Source: Actinomycetota bacterium
Lineage (GTDB): Bacteria > Actinomycetota > Acidimicrobiia > Acidimicrobiales > Ilumatobacteraceae
Assembly (NCBI GenBank): GCA_016870775.1
Contig: VGAK01000006.1
Coordinates: forward strand, 22,829-86,828
Reading direction: 5' to 3'
DNA length: 64,000 nucleotides
A program made the translations under genes and the position numbers. A model generated the notes under the pieces. That model ran no database searches, was not told the DNA's origin, and worked only from the letters and a program-made list of their open reading frames with translations. Positions 1 through 9,312 of this stretch are shown here, in pieces. Every line of letters begins with the position of its first letter. Within the stretch, counting starts at the first letter, position 1.

Positions 1-960
1 CTCGATGTGCGCGGCCACGACCGGGGCCGGCGCACCGGACCCCACGATCACGTCTCCCCGCCCGACATCGACCTGATCGGCGAGTTCGACAGCGATCGCA
101 TCGCCGGGGACCGCCAGATCGGCGGGGGACCCGGCAACCCTCACACTCGTGACGGCAGTCGTGATTCCCTTCGACTGGACGACGACTTGGTCACCCACCC
201 GGATCGCTCCACCGTGGAGCGTGCCCGCGAATCCCCGGTAGTCACTCCCGCCGTGGACCCGATTCACCCACTGAACGGGAAGGACGGCCGCGGAACTCTC
301 GTCGGCCCGGATGTCGAGGGTCTCGAGGAGACCGAGCACGGTCGGCCCCTCGTACCACGGCGTGTTCGGCGAGGACTCCACCACGTTGTCGCCGTTCGAT
401 GCACTCACGGGAATCGGCCGGAGCGGAACGCGGGACCCGATCGACTCGAGGATCGCCCCGACGTCGGTGACGATCGCATCGAACACATCCTCGCGCCACT
501 CAACCAGATCCATCTTGTTCACGGCGAGCACCAGGTGCGACACGCGCAGGAGAGCAGCGATCGAGACATGCCTGCGGGTCTGTTCGACCACCCCGTGACG
601 GGCATCCACCAGGACGATCGCCACGTCGCTGACCGAAGCCCCGGTCACCATGTTGCGCGTGAACTGGACGTGCCCCGGGGTGTCGGCGAGAACGAACGAC
701 CGATTGGGAGTGGCGAAGTAGCGGTACGCAACGTCGATGGTGATCCCCTGCTCGCGCTCGGCGCGGAGACCGTCGGTCAGGAGCGCGAGATTGAACGATC
801 CGTCGCCGTACTTCTTGCTCGCACGCCCGATCGCGGACAACTGGTCCTCGAAGATCCCCTTGGAATCGTGGAGCAACCTGCCGATGAGCGTGCTCTTGCC
901 GTCGTCGACGGAGCCGATCGTGGCGATCCTGATCTGGGTGTTCGAGGCGGTCGCCACCAT
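1..960 (-). CDS. cysN: Sulfate adenylyltransferase subunit 1 (CysN-type GTPase), 3' end truncated by window start
   Basis: Reverse-frame translation begins MVATASNTQIRIATIGSVDDGKSTLIGRLLHDSKGIFEDQLSAI... with P-loop GSVDDGKST, DTPGH and NKMD GTPase motifs; ATG overlaps the cysD stop (TGATG). Confidence 0.93.
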   Translation of the reverse strand, partial: MVATASNTQIRIATIGSVDDGKSTLIGRLLHDSKGIFEDQLSAIGRASKKYGDGSFNLALLTDGLRAEREQGITIDVAYRYFATPNRSFVLADTPGHVQFTRNMVTGASVSDVAIVLVDARHGVVEQTRRHVSIAALLRVSHLVLAVNKMDLVEWREDVFDAIVTDVGAILESIGSRVPLRPIPVSASNGDNVVESSPNTPWYEGPTVLGLLETLDIRADESSAAVLPVQWVNRVHGGSDYRGFAGTLHGGAIRVGDQVVVQSKGITTAVTSVRVAGSPADLAVPGDAIAVELADQVDVGRGDVIVGSGAPAPVVAAHIE

Positions 961-1892
961 CAGAAGTAGCCCTCGCGCTTGCGGTCCTCCATCGCCGACT
1001 CGGAGAACTGGTCGTCGGCCCGTGTCGCCCCGCGCTCGGTGATCCGGGAGGCGGCGACCTCGTCGATGATCTCGCGGTGGGTGGTCGCATCGGAGCGCAC
1101 GGCTCCCGTGCAGCTCATGTCGCCCACCGTGCGGTACCTGACGGTCTCCACGCTCACCTTCTCACCGACCTCGGCCACCACCGGTCCCCCGATGGCGAGG
1201 AGCATCCCGCCGCGGTGCACCACCTCGCGCCGGTGGGAGAAGTAGATCGACGGCAACGGCACCTGCTCGCGCTCGATGTACTCCCACACATCGAGCTCGG
1301 TCCAGTTCGAGAGAGGGAACGCGCGGAGGTGCTCACCCTTTGCGATGCGGGGATTGAGGACGTTCCACGGCTCCGGCCTCTGCGCACGGGGCTCCCATGC
1401 CCCGGTGCGGTCGCGGAACGACAGGATGCGCTCCTTGGCGCGCGCCTTGTCCTCGTCTCGACGACCACCACCGAAGGCCGCATCGAACTTGTGCTCCTTG
1501 ATCGCGTCGAGGAGCGTCACCGCCTGCTGCCTGTTCCGGCTCCCCGTCGGGCCCGGGTCGGCGATCCGGCCGTCGTCGATGCTCTTCTGCACCGATGCGA
1601 CCACGAGTTCAAGTCCGAACTCAGAGACGAGCGCGTCGCGGTAGGCGATCACCTCGTCGAAGTTGTGTCCCGTGTCGACGTGCATCACGGGGAACGGCAC
1701 CCGCGCAGGCCGGAACGCCCTCACCGCGAGCCACAGCAGGACTGCGGAATCCTTGCCGCCCGAGAAGAGAAGCACCGGGGAGTCGACCCCCGCGGTCACC
1801 TCTCGGATGATCGAGATCGCCTCGGCCTCGAGGCGATCGAGATGGGAACGCGAGGCGGACACATCCCGGGTGTCATCGGCGAACATCGTCAT
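960..1892 (-). CDS. cysD: Sulfate adenylyltransferase subunit 2
   Basis: MTMFADDTRDVSASRSHLDRLEAEAISIIREV...LLFSGGKDSAVLLWLA (PP-loop SGGKDS), C-term EDRKREGYF typical of CysD. Confidence 0.95.
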   Translation of the reverse strand: MTMFADDTRDVSASRSHLDRLEAEAISIIREVTAGVDSPVLLFSGGKDSAVLLWLAVRAFRPARVPFPVMHVDTGHNFDEVIAYRDALVSEFGLELVVASVQKSIDDGRIADPGPTGSRNRQQAVTLLDAIKEHKFDAAFGGGRRDEDKARAKERILSFRDRTGAWEPRAQRPEPWNVLNPRIAKGEHLRAFPLSNWTELDVWEYIEREQVPLPSIYFSHRREVVHRGGMLLAIGGPVVAEVGEKVSVETVRYRTVGDMSCTGAVRSDATTHREIIDEVAASRITERGATRADDQFSESAMEDRKREGYF

Positions 1893-1921
1893 CGTTGGGT
1901 CTCCTGTTCTGGGTCTCGGCC

Positions 1922-2614
1922 TCAGGTGTGCAGGCCGCACTCGGTCTTGGCCTGGCCGGACCATCTGCCGGCACGCTTGTCCTCGCCGGGAGCGACGGGA
2001 CGCGTGCAGGGCCAGCATCCGATCGATGGATAGCCCCGGTCGACGAGTGGGTTTCTCGGTAGTTCGTGGATGGTCTCGTACGTGGCCATGTCGTCGTCGG
2101 TGAACCTCGCGAGCGGATTCAACTTGAGGAGGTTCCGCCCCGAGTCGAACGACAGGATCGGCGCATCGGCACGAGTTGGACCATCGACCCTGCGGACTCC
2201 GGTCACCCACAGCACGGCGCCGCGGAGGAGCTCGTTCAACGGTTCGACCTTGCGCACCCGACAACAGGCCTCGGTGTCGGTGCGCCAGAGGTTGTCGGGC
2301 TCGACCCCCGTGGGCGACACGATCCGGAGATTCAGACCGACCGCCGATCGCACTTCACCGACGAACCAATGCGTCTCGGCGAAGAGATACTGCGTGTCGA
2401 TCATCGCGACCTCGATCCCGGGCACCGCAACGGTGGCTGCGTGTGCGAGCACCGCATCCTCGAAACTGCAGGTGACCACCGCGCGACCCTCCGCGAGGGC
2501 TGCGGCACGGGCGATGATGTCTCCGGGCTGGAGCGACTCGAACTCGAGCGAGATCTGGTCGATCTCGTCGCGCCGATGCGCGAGTTCGTCCCTGGTCCAT
2601 GCCGTGACGGCCAC
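1922..2614 (-). CDS. cysH: Assimilatory adenylyl-sulfate (APS) reductase, CysH family, with [4Fe-4S] cysteine motifs
   Basis: TEACCRVRKVEPL and GCWPCTRPV Cys pairs; VTGVRR; C-term ECGLHT. ORF opens at GTG 2623, but the TATCGT box 7 nt upstream favours GTG 2614. Confidence 0.9.
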   Translation of the reverse strand: MAVTAWTRDELAHRRDEIDQISLEFESLQPGDIIARAAALAEGRAVVTCSFEDAVLAHAATVAVPGIEVAMIDTQYLFAETHWFVGEVRSAVGLNLRIVSPTGVEPDNLWRTDTEACCRVRKVEPLNELLRGAVLWVTGVRRVDGPTRADAPILSFDSGRNLLKLNPLARFTDDDMATYETIHELPRNPLVDRGYPSIGCWPCTRPVAPGEDKRAGRWSGQAKTECGLHT

Positions 2615-2630
2615 GGCCGGCACGATAGCC

Positions 2631-2658
2631 CAATTCCTGACTATCTCAGTAGGAATTG
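2631..2658 (-). promoter_or_regulatory. Inverted repeat upstream of cysH: CAATTCCT-g-ACT-atctc-AGT-AGGAATTG
   Basis: Perfect 8+3 bp arms with one bulged G, positioned just upstream of the predicted -10 TATCGT of the cys operon. Confidence 0.6.
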
Positions 2659-2710
2659 TCGTGAATGAAGAAGTCCAATCAGGACGGGCGAAACGACGCC
2701 TCCGGGCGGC

Positions 2711-3568
2711 TCAGGAGAAGCGGACGAGACCCTGGTCGATGACCTTGCGGTCCCCCACCCAGGTCTCGAAGAGCGCCTCGCCGGCTCCGCTGTTCCACAT
2801 CTTCACGGTGAGAGCGTCGCCCGGGAACACCGGGGAGGCGAACCGACCCTCGATGTGCTTGAACCGGTGGGCGTCTCCCCCGCACAGCGCATTGAGGAGT
2901 GCGCGGCCGGTGAAGCCGTAGGTGCACAACCCGTGCAGGATCGGCTTCGGGAACAGCCCCGCCTTCACGGCGGGGTGGTTCGGGTCCGAATGCAACGGGT
3001 TGCGGTCGCCGTTGAGACGGTAGAGCAGCGCCTGGTCGGGCGTGGTCTGGAACGTGATCTCGTGGTCGGGCGCCGAGGCCGGGGGCTCGTTGGCCGCACC
3101 GCTCGGGCCGCGATCGCCGCCGAATCCTCCGGCGTCACGGATGAACACCGATGACCGCGTCGAGTAGAGCGGCTTGCCCGAGGCATCGGTCGCCTCGGCC
3201 TCGGTCACGATGACGGCGGCCTTGACCTTGTCGTACATCGCCACGACCTTGCCCACCACGGTGGCCGACCCCTCGACGGGGAGCGGTTGGTGCAGGGTGA
3301 TCGCCTGCGATGCGTGCACGAGCTTGGCGAAGTCGAACTCGCCCACATTGCGCATCGGGTTCGAGTTGCCGCCGCCCTGACCCGACCCGAGGACCACCGG
3401 CATCGTCGGGAGGGCCTTTTGCACCACACCCGTCGAGTTCTCGGTGACGTACTCGAGTTGATCCGACCCGACATTGAGACTCACCGCGTACAGCAGCGAG
3501 TCCTTCGATGTCCAAGAGATCTGGTACGGCTCACCGACCGTGCCCACTGCTGCTGGATTGAGTGCCAT
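2711..3568 (-). CDS. MaoC-family (R)-hydratase / enoyl-CoA hydratase-like
   Basis: C-terminal half ...DQALLYRLNGDRNPLHSDPNHPAVKAGLFPKPILHGLCTYGFTGRALL, hot-dog MaoC signature D-x4-H and GLCT-G. Confidence 0.85.
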   Translation of the reverse strand: MALNPAAVGTVGEPYQISWTSKDSLLYAVSLNVGSDQLEYVTENSTGVVQKALPTMPVVLGSGQGGGNSNPMRNVGEFDFAKLVHASQAITLHQPLPVEGSATVVGKVVAMYDKVKAAVIVTEAEATDASGKPLYSTRSSVFIRDAGGFGGDRGPSGAANEPPASAPDHEITFQTTPDQALLYRLNGDRNPLHSDPNHPAVKAGLFPKPILHGLCTYGFTGRALLNALCGGDAHRFKHIEGRFASPVFPGDALTVKMWNSGAGEALFETWVGDRKVIDQGLVRFS

Positions 3569-3608
3569 GTCGTGTTCCCCCTGTTGTTGTTCTGCGTGAT
3601 CGCGTCGG

Positions 3609-4535
3609 TTACTTGGCGAGAGTGCTCTGCGGCCAGCTGCCGTCCTTGCCGTCCATGCCGGCGTTGGCGCGGGCGTTCTTCAGCAGGTCGGCAACGACCG
3701 GGCCGAGCTTGGTCGGGTCGTCGATCGGCGAGGTGCTCGGGCCGCGGTGCCACCCCTCGGCGATGGCGAGGGTCTGCCCGCTCGCCTCGAAGATGCGCCC
3801 GGTCACGTGCGCGGCCTCGGACCCGGCGAGCCAGGTCACGATCGGTGCGATCCAGCGCGGCGAGCGCATCTCGCGCTCCTCGTCGGTCTCGGGGGCGGCA
3901 CCCAGGCCCTCGGTCATGCGGGTCAGTGCGACAGGGGCGACAGCATTCACGGTGACACCGAGACGGGCAAGCTCGAGTGCGGCGATGATCGTGAAGGAGG
4001 CGATGCCGGCCTTGGCGGCGCCGTAGTTGGTCTGACCGAGGTTGCCGTAGATGCCCGACACGGAGGTGGTGTTGATCACGCGTCCGTAGACCTCCTTGCC
4101 GGCCTTGGACTGCTCGCGCCAGTACGCGGCCGCCCAGCGGGTCGGGCCGAAGGTGCCCTTCAGGTGCACCTTGATGACGGCGTCCCACTCCTCCTCGGTC
4201 ATGTTGGTGAGCATGCGGTCGCGGAGGATGCCCGCGTTGTTCACCACGATGTTGATGTCGCCGAAGGTCTCGATGGCGGTGTTGATGAGGCGCTGTGCAC
4301 CCTCCCACGACGAGATGTCATCGCCGTTGGCGACGGCCTCGCCGCCCATGCCCTTGATCTCCTCGACCACCTGCTGGGCCGGCGAGAGGTCGCCACCCGA
4401 TCCGTCGATGCCGCCACCGAGATCGTTCACCACGACCTTGGCGCCCTGGGCGGCGAGGCTGAGCGCGTGCTCGCGCCCGATCCCGCGACCGGCTCCGGTG
4501 ACCACTGCGACCCGACCCTCACACAACTTCGACAC
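3609..4535 (-). CDS. SDR-family oxidoreductase (3-hydroxyacyl-CoA dehydrogenase-like, MFE-2 type)
   Basis: VSKLCEGRVAVVTGAGRGIGREHALSLAAQGAKVVVNDLGG; NNAGILRDRM; YGAAKAGI active site; probable GTG start at 4535. Confidence 0.9.
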   Translation of the reverse strand: MSKLCEGRVAVVTGAGRGIGREHALSLAAQGAKVVVNDLGGGIDGSGGDLSPAQQVVEEIKGMGGEAVANGDDISSWEGAQRLINTAIETFGDINIVVNNAGILRDRMLTNMTEEEWDAVIKVHLKGTFGPTRWAAAYWREQSKAGKEVYGRVINTTSVSGIYGNLGQTNYGAAKAGIASFTIIAALELARLGVTVNAVAPVALTRMTEGLGAAPETDEEREMRSPRWIAPIVTWLAGSEAAHVTGRIFEASGQTLAIAEGWHRGPSTSPIDDPTKLGPVVADLLKNARANAGMDGKDGSWPQSTLAK

Positions 4536-4640
4536 GACTGACTCCTTGGGATGAACGGGTCCTGTCCGGACGCCGACGGACCGATTGTAGGAACCGGCGT
4601 CACAGAACCGCCAAGCCGACTGCGCCGTAGCCTGCCCCGC

Positions 4641-5867
4641 GTGGCGAGAAAGTCGTTGGAGCGAGTGTTGGTCGTGGGGGCGGGTCCCTCGGGGATCGCG
4701 GCCGCGATCGCCCTGCACGGCAAGGGCCACGAGGTGACCGTGGTCGACAAGGCCGTCTTTCCCCGCGACAAATGCTGCGGGGATGGTCTCACCACAAATG
4801 CGCTCCGCCGGCTCGAGGAGCTCGGGTTCGATCCGGCCTCTGTCCCCGATTGGCAGCCGTGCACCGAGGTCGAGATCCGGTCCCCGCGGGGTCGCGTCGT
4901 GGCGGTCCCGCTCCCCGATGTGGGGGTCTTTGCCGCCGTCGCCCCGCGTTCTCAACTCGATCACGCGCTGGTGCGACTGTGCCGCGACAAGGGAATCCGG
5001 GTCGAGGAAGGTCGGGCGTTCGAGTCGATCCTGGTGAACGACGGCTCGCGCGTCGTGGCCCGCATCGAGGGACTCGGCGAGGTCGAGGCCGACTGGATCG
5101 TCGCCGCAGACGGCATGTGGTCGCCGGTGCGACGCTCACTCGGGCTCTCCGAACCCGGTTACCTCGGCGAGTGGCACGCCTTCCGGCAGTATGCCCGCAA
5201 CGTGACGGGCACGGCCGCGCGCACGCTCCATGTCTGGTTCGATCCCGATCTGCTGCCCGGATACGCGTGGTCGTTCCCGCTCCCCGGGGGTCGCGCCAAT
5301 CTCGGATTCGGCATGCCGCGACGCGCCGGCGAGCCGACTCGGGTGATGCGCGAGATCTGGGCCGATCTCCTCGCGCGACCCCACGTCCGCGCCGCGCTCG
5401 GCTCCGATGCCGAGATGGAGGACCGCCACACCGCCTGGCCGATCCCGGCGCGCGTGGACAAGGCGGTGCATTCCTCGGGGCGTGTGCTCTTCGTGGGCGA
5501 TGCGGTCTGTGCCACCGATGTGATGACGGGCGAGGGAATCGGTCAAGCGCTCGAGTCGGGGGCGGCCGCGGCGGCGGCGATCGGCGCGGGCGGCTCACCC
5601 ACCGAGGTGCGTGCACGGCACTCGCGCGAGCTCGGGAGGCTGTTCATCGCCGACCACCGGATGTCGACCGTGCTCGGCAGAATGCTCGGGCGGGTGTCAC
5701 TGGCCGAGACGGCCCTGCGGATCGTCGACACGAACGACTGGACCCGCCGCAATTTTGCCCGCTGGATGTTCGAGGACGAGGCCCGCGCGGTCGCACTCAC
5801 ACCCCGCAGGTGGCACCGCGGCTTCTTCGGCCGGCCCGGTGCGTGGGCGGGCGCATTCGAGCGCTGA
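4641..5867 (+). CDS. Geranylgeranyl reductase-family FAD-dependent oxidoreductase
   Basis: VLVVGAGPSGIAAAIALHGKGHEVTVVDKAVFPRDKCCGDGLT...; GDAVCATDVMTGEGIGQALESG; GTG start preceded by TAGCCT-N7. Confidence 0.87.
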   Translation: MARKSLERVLVVGAGPSGIAAAIALHGKGHEVTVVDKAVFPRDKCCGDGLTTNALRRLEELGFDPASVPDWQPCTEVEIRSPRGRVVAVPLPDVGVFAAVAPRSQLDHALVRLCRDKGIRVEEGRAFESILVNDGSRVVARIEGLGEVEADWIVAADGMWSPVRRSLGLSEPGYLGEWHAFRQYARNVTGTAARTLHVWFDPDLLPGYAWSFPLPGGRANLGFGMPRRAGEPTRVMREIWADLLARPHVRAALGSDAEMEDRHTAWPIPARVDKAVHSSGRVLFVGDAVCATDVMTGEGIGQALESGAAAAAAIGAGGSPTEVRARHSRELGRLFIADHRMSTVLGRMLGRVSLAETALRIVDTNDWTRRNFARWMFEDEARAVALTPRRWHRGFFGRPGAWAGAFER

Positions 5868-5919
5868 CACCCAGACCCGCCTCGGTGGTGTCCGCGCGCA
5901 CGGGTATACGGTTGGCGTC

Positions 5920-6882
5920 ATGAAGACCCGTCTCACCGAAATGCTCGGAATAGAACTGCCAGTCATGCTCGCCGGAATGGGCGGCGTGTCCTACAGCGAC
6001 CTCGTGATCGCGGTGTCCGAGGCCGGCGGCATCGGCACCTTCGGTGCCGCGCCGATGAGCACCGAGCTGCTCGTGGAGGAGATGGCGCGGGTGCGTGCCG
6101 CGACCAGCAAGCCCTTCGGCGTGGATCTGCTCACTGCCTCGCCGGACTCGGTGGCGCGCAACATCCGCGCCGTCATCGAGGGCGGGGCGAGCATCTACGT
6201 GGCGGGTCTGGGCGTGCCCAGCGAGGTCGTCGACGAACTCCACCGGCACAACATCCTCGTGGGCTCGGTCTGCGGAAAGGTGCGCCACGCGGTCGCCGCC
6301 GTCGAATCGGGCTGCGACTTCGTCGTCGCCCAGGGCACCGAGGCCGGGGGTCACACCGGCCAGATCGCCACGATGGCGCTCGTGCCCCAGGTGGTCGATG
6401 CGGTGAAGGGCAAGGTGCCGGTCGTGGCAGCCGGCGGACTCTTCGACGGGCGCGGTCTCGTCGCATCGCTCGCACTGGGTGCCGAGGGTGTGTGGATGGG
6501 AACACGGTTCATCGCCACGCACGAGGCGCACACCGGTCGCGGCTTCAAGGAGAGGATGCTCGAGACCCCCGAGGACGGCACCGTCATCTCGAAGGGCTAC
6601 ACCGGCAAGACCTGCCGCGTGATCCGCACCGAGTGGACGAACCACTTCGAGCAGCATCCCGAGGAGTTGAAGCCGTTCCCCCAGCAGGTGATGACCGCGA
6701 TGCAGGCCGGCGTGCAGCAACTCGGCACCGGACCCGACGTCGAACTCGACACCAACCGCGCCTTCATGGCCTGCGGGCAGGCGGTCGGCGCGATCGATGC
6801 GATCAAGCCCGCCCGACAGGTGGTCGAGGAGATCATGGACGACGCGCGTCGCACCCTGAAGAGACTCGCCGCGATCTCCTGA
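5920..6882 (+). CDS. Nitronate monooxygenase / 2-nitropropane dioxygenase-like
   Basis: MKTRLTEMLGIELPVMLAGMGGVSYSDL...; QGTEAGGHTGQ; AAGGLFDGRGLVASLALGAEGVWMGTRF FMN-binding motifs. Confidence 0.9.
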   Translation: MKTRLTEMLGIELPVMLAGMGGVSYSDLVIAVSEAGGIGTFGAAPMSTELLVEEMARVRAATSKPFGVDLLTASPDSVARNIRAVIEGGASIYVAGLGVPSEVVDELHRHNILVGSVCGKVRHAVAAVESGCDFVVAQGTEAGGHTGQIATMALVPQVVDAVKGKVPVVAAGGLFDGRGLVASLALGAEGVWMGTRFIATHEAHTGRGFKERMLETPEDGTVISKGYTGKTCRVIRTEWTNHFEQHPEELKPFPQQVMTAMQAGVQQLGTGPDVELDTNRAFMACGQAVGAIDAIKPARQVVEEIMDDARRTLKRLAAIS

Positions 6883-6931
6883 TCGCCGACCTCATGGTCC
6901 CGGCACCATCGGGCGCATCTAGTCTTCCCGG

Positions 6932-8164
6932 GTGCTCTCCCTGCTGCGGCGCAACCGCGACATCCGGTTGTTGTTCTTCGCCCAGGTGGTGTCGTACCTC
7001 GGTGACTGGTTCACCTTCGTCGCGCTCGCCGGTCTCGTCGAGGATCTGACCGGATCGAGCTTCCTCGTCTCGTTGGTGCTGGTGGCTTTCTCGCTCCCCT
7101 CGTTCCTGATGTCACCGGTTGCCGGCCCCGTCGCCGACCGCTTCGACCGGCGCCGGATCGTCGTCGTCGTCTCGATCGGACAGGCGGCGGGGGCCATGGG
7201 ACTGCTGCTGGTCGGCGAGGGCACGGTGTGGCTCGCCTTCGTGTTCCAGAGCATCATCACCGCGCTCGCCTCCTTCGTCGGCCCCGCCACCGGGGCGGCG
7301 GTGCCGAACCTCGTCGACAACGACGAGGATCTGCGGCGGGCCAACTCGCTTTTCGGGAGCACATGGGGTGTGATGCTCGCCGTCGGAGCGGGACTTGGCG
7401 GGGTCTTCTCCGCGGCGTTCGGCCGCGACGCCGCCTTCATCGCCGACGCCGTGTCGTTCGTGGCAGCCGCCGCACTCATCGCCGGGATACGTCGCCCGAT
7501 GCAGGAGCAGCGCGCGGCAACCGCCACCCGGCGCGTGCGACCGATCGCCGACATGGCAGAGGCCGCCCGGCTCGCGCGCAGCAACAGGGTGATCATGGCG
7601 CTCATGGCGTCGAAGGCCACGTTCGCCGTCGGCGCGGGGATCGTGAGCCAGTTGGCGGTGCTCGCCTCGAGCGCCTTCGATGCCGGCGACGCCGGGCGCG
7701 GCGCGCTGCTGGGAGCGCGCGGGGTCGGGTCCGGACTCGGCCCGATCATCGCGGCGCGGCTCGTGGGTCGCGACATGCCCAAGCTCTTGCGCGTGTGCGG
7801 TCTGGCCGGCCTCGGGTTCTCGGTCGCCTACCTGCTGGCCGGGCTCAGCCCCGCGCTGTGGGTGGCATGCATCTGCGTGGCCTTCGCCCACCTCGGCGGT
7901 GGAGCGCAGTGGACGCTGTCCACGATGGGTCTCCAGATGGAGTCACCCGATGAGTTGCGGGGACGGATCATCGCGGGAGATTTCGCCCTCGTCACGTTGA
8001 TGCTGGGCGTGACCAGCGCTCTCGCCGGAGCCGTCTCGGAGGCGATCGGAGTGCGCCCGACGGTGGTCGTGTTCTCGGTGATGGCCGCGACGGCCTCATG
8101 CACCTATCTCGCGGCGACGTCGCACCTCAGGCGGCGTCTGCGCACCGAACAGCTGCTTCGATGA
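6932..8164 (+). CDS. MFS transporter
   Basis: Multiple hydrophobic helices, LSLLRRNRDIRLLFFAQVVSYLGDWFTFVALAGLVEDLTGS...SPVAGPVADRFDRRRIVV. Confidence 0.88.
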   Translation: MLSLLRRNRDIRLLFFAQVVSYLGDWFTFVALAGLVEDLTGSSFLVSLVLVAFSLPSFLMSPVAGPVADRFDRRRIVVVVSIGQAAGAMGLLLVGEGTVWLAFVFQSIITALASFVGPATGAAVPNLVDNDEDLRRANSLFGSTWGVMLAVGAGLGGVFSAAFGRDAAFIADAVSFVAAAALIAGIRRPMQEQRAATATRRVRPIADMAEAARLARSNRVIMALMASKATFAVGAGIVSQLAVLASSAFDAGDAGRGALLGARGVGSGLGPIIAARLVGRDMPKLLRVCGLAGLGFSVAYLLAGLSPALWVACICVAFAHLGGGAQWTLSTMGLQMESPDELRGRIIAGDFALVTLMLGVTSALAGAVSEAIGVRPTVVVFSVMAATASCTYLAATSHLRRRLRTEQLLR

Positions 8165-9290
8165 GCCCGGCCCGGCGCGGGTCGGGCTCATATGTCGTCA
8201 GCATCGTGTTCATCACGTAGGCGAAGGCGAGATCACGCGACGGCTGTGCGAACGCACACGAGCCGCCTGCCCCGTCGTGACCGAAACTCGTCGGCCCCGC
8301 CCACGGCGTGCGCTCGCTGTGGATCACGAACCCGCGCGCGAACACCGTCTTCTCCCTGAGCACGAGGTCCACCTCGCCCTCGGGGGTCTCGGACTTCGTC
8401 GCGGCCGCGACGGTCGCCGATTCGAGCAGGCGCACCCCGTTCATCTCCCCGATGCACGCCGCATAGATCGTGGCGAGACTGCGGGCGTTGGTGATCCCGT
8501 TCGCGCCGGGCACCTCGGCGGCGCGCACCTCGGGCCGGTTGAACACGCCCGGTCCGTACGTGCCGAGCAGCGAGAGCGCCTTGTCACCCGTGGTGCCGGG
8601 AGCGGCGCGCTCGGCCATGAGTCGTGCGATCTCGATCGGGAACTTCGGAATGGGGTGGGCCATGATGTGGGCCGCGCGACCCTGGAGCGCATCGGGCAGA
8701 CCGATCCACATCTCCACACCGAGCGGTTCGGCGATCTCGTCGCGCACGAACTCACCGAGACCCTTGCCGGTGACGCAGCGCACGAGGTTCCCCGCGAGCC
8801 ACCCGAAGGTGAGCGCGTGGTACCCGTGCCCCGACCCGGGTTCGAACAACGGCTCCATCGCCGCCAGATGTGCGGTGATCGTCGGCCAGTCGAGGGTGTC
8901 CTCGAGTGGCAACTGCGACGCGGTCGTGTAGAGCCCCGCGCGGTGAGCGAGCAACTGGGCCACGGTGATCCCGCCCTTTCCGCCCGCGGCGAACTCGGGC
9001 CAGTACTCGGCGACGCGCGCGTCGTAGTCGAGCAGGCCGCGCTGCACGCACATCGCGACCGCGATCGAGGCGATGCCCTTGGTGGTGGAGAACACCAGTT
9101 GCAGGGTGTCGGCGTCGTAGGGCACATCGCCGTTCTTGTCGCGGTGGCCCCCGACGAGATCCACGACGAGTCGCCCACGGTGCACCACGGCACAGCCGGC
9201 ACCACGGTCGATGCCCGAGGCGAGGTTCGCCGCGAGCACGTCGCGCACGGGCTCCCAGCCCGGTGCGACATGGTCGACGTGGAGTGTCAT
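8127..9290 (-). CDS. Serine hydrolase (beta-lactamase/EstB-like esterase)
   Basis: STTKGIAS (SxxK), HRAGLYTT, GYHALTFGW; SFGHDGAGGSCAFA. Confidence 0.88.
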   Translation of the reverse strand: MTLHVDHVAPGWEPVRDVLAANLASGIDRGAGCAVVHRGRLVVDLVGGHRDKNGDVPYDADTLQLVFSTTKGIASIAVAMCVQRGLLDYDARVAEYWPEFAAGGKGGITVAQLLAHRAGLYTTASQLPLEDTLDWPTITAHLAAMEPLFEPGSGHGYHALTFGWLAGNLVRCVTGKGLGEFVRDEIAEPLGVEMWIGLPDALQGRAAHIMAHPIPKFPIEIARLMAERAAPGTTGDKALSLLGTYGPGVFNRPEVRAAEVPGANGITNARSLATIYAACIGEMNGVRLLESATVAAATKSETPEGEVDLVLREKTVFARGFVIHSERTPWAGPTSFGHDGAGGSCAFAQPSRDLAFAYVMNTMLTTYEPDPRRAGLIEAAVRCADAA

Positions 9291-9312
9291 CGCGCGTTGT
9301 TCCCGGTGGCCG

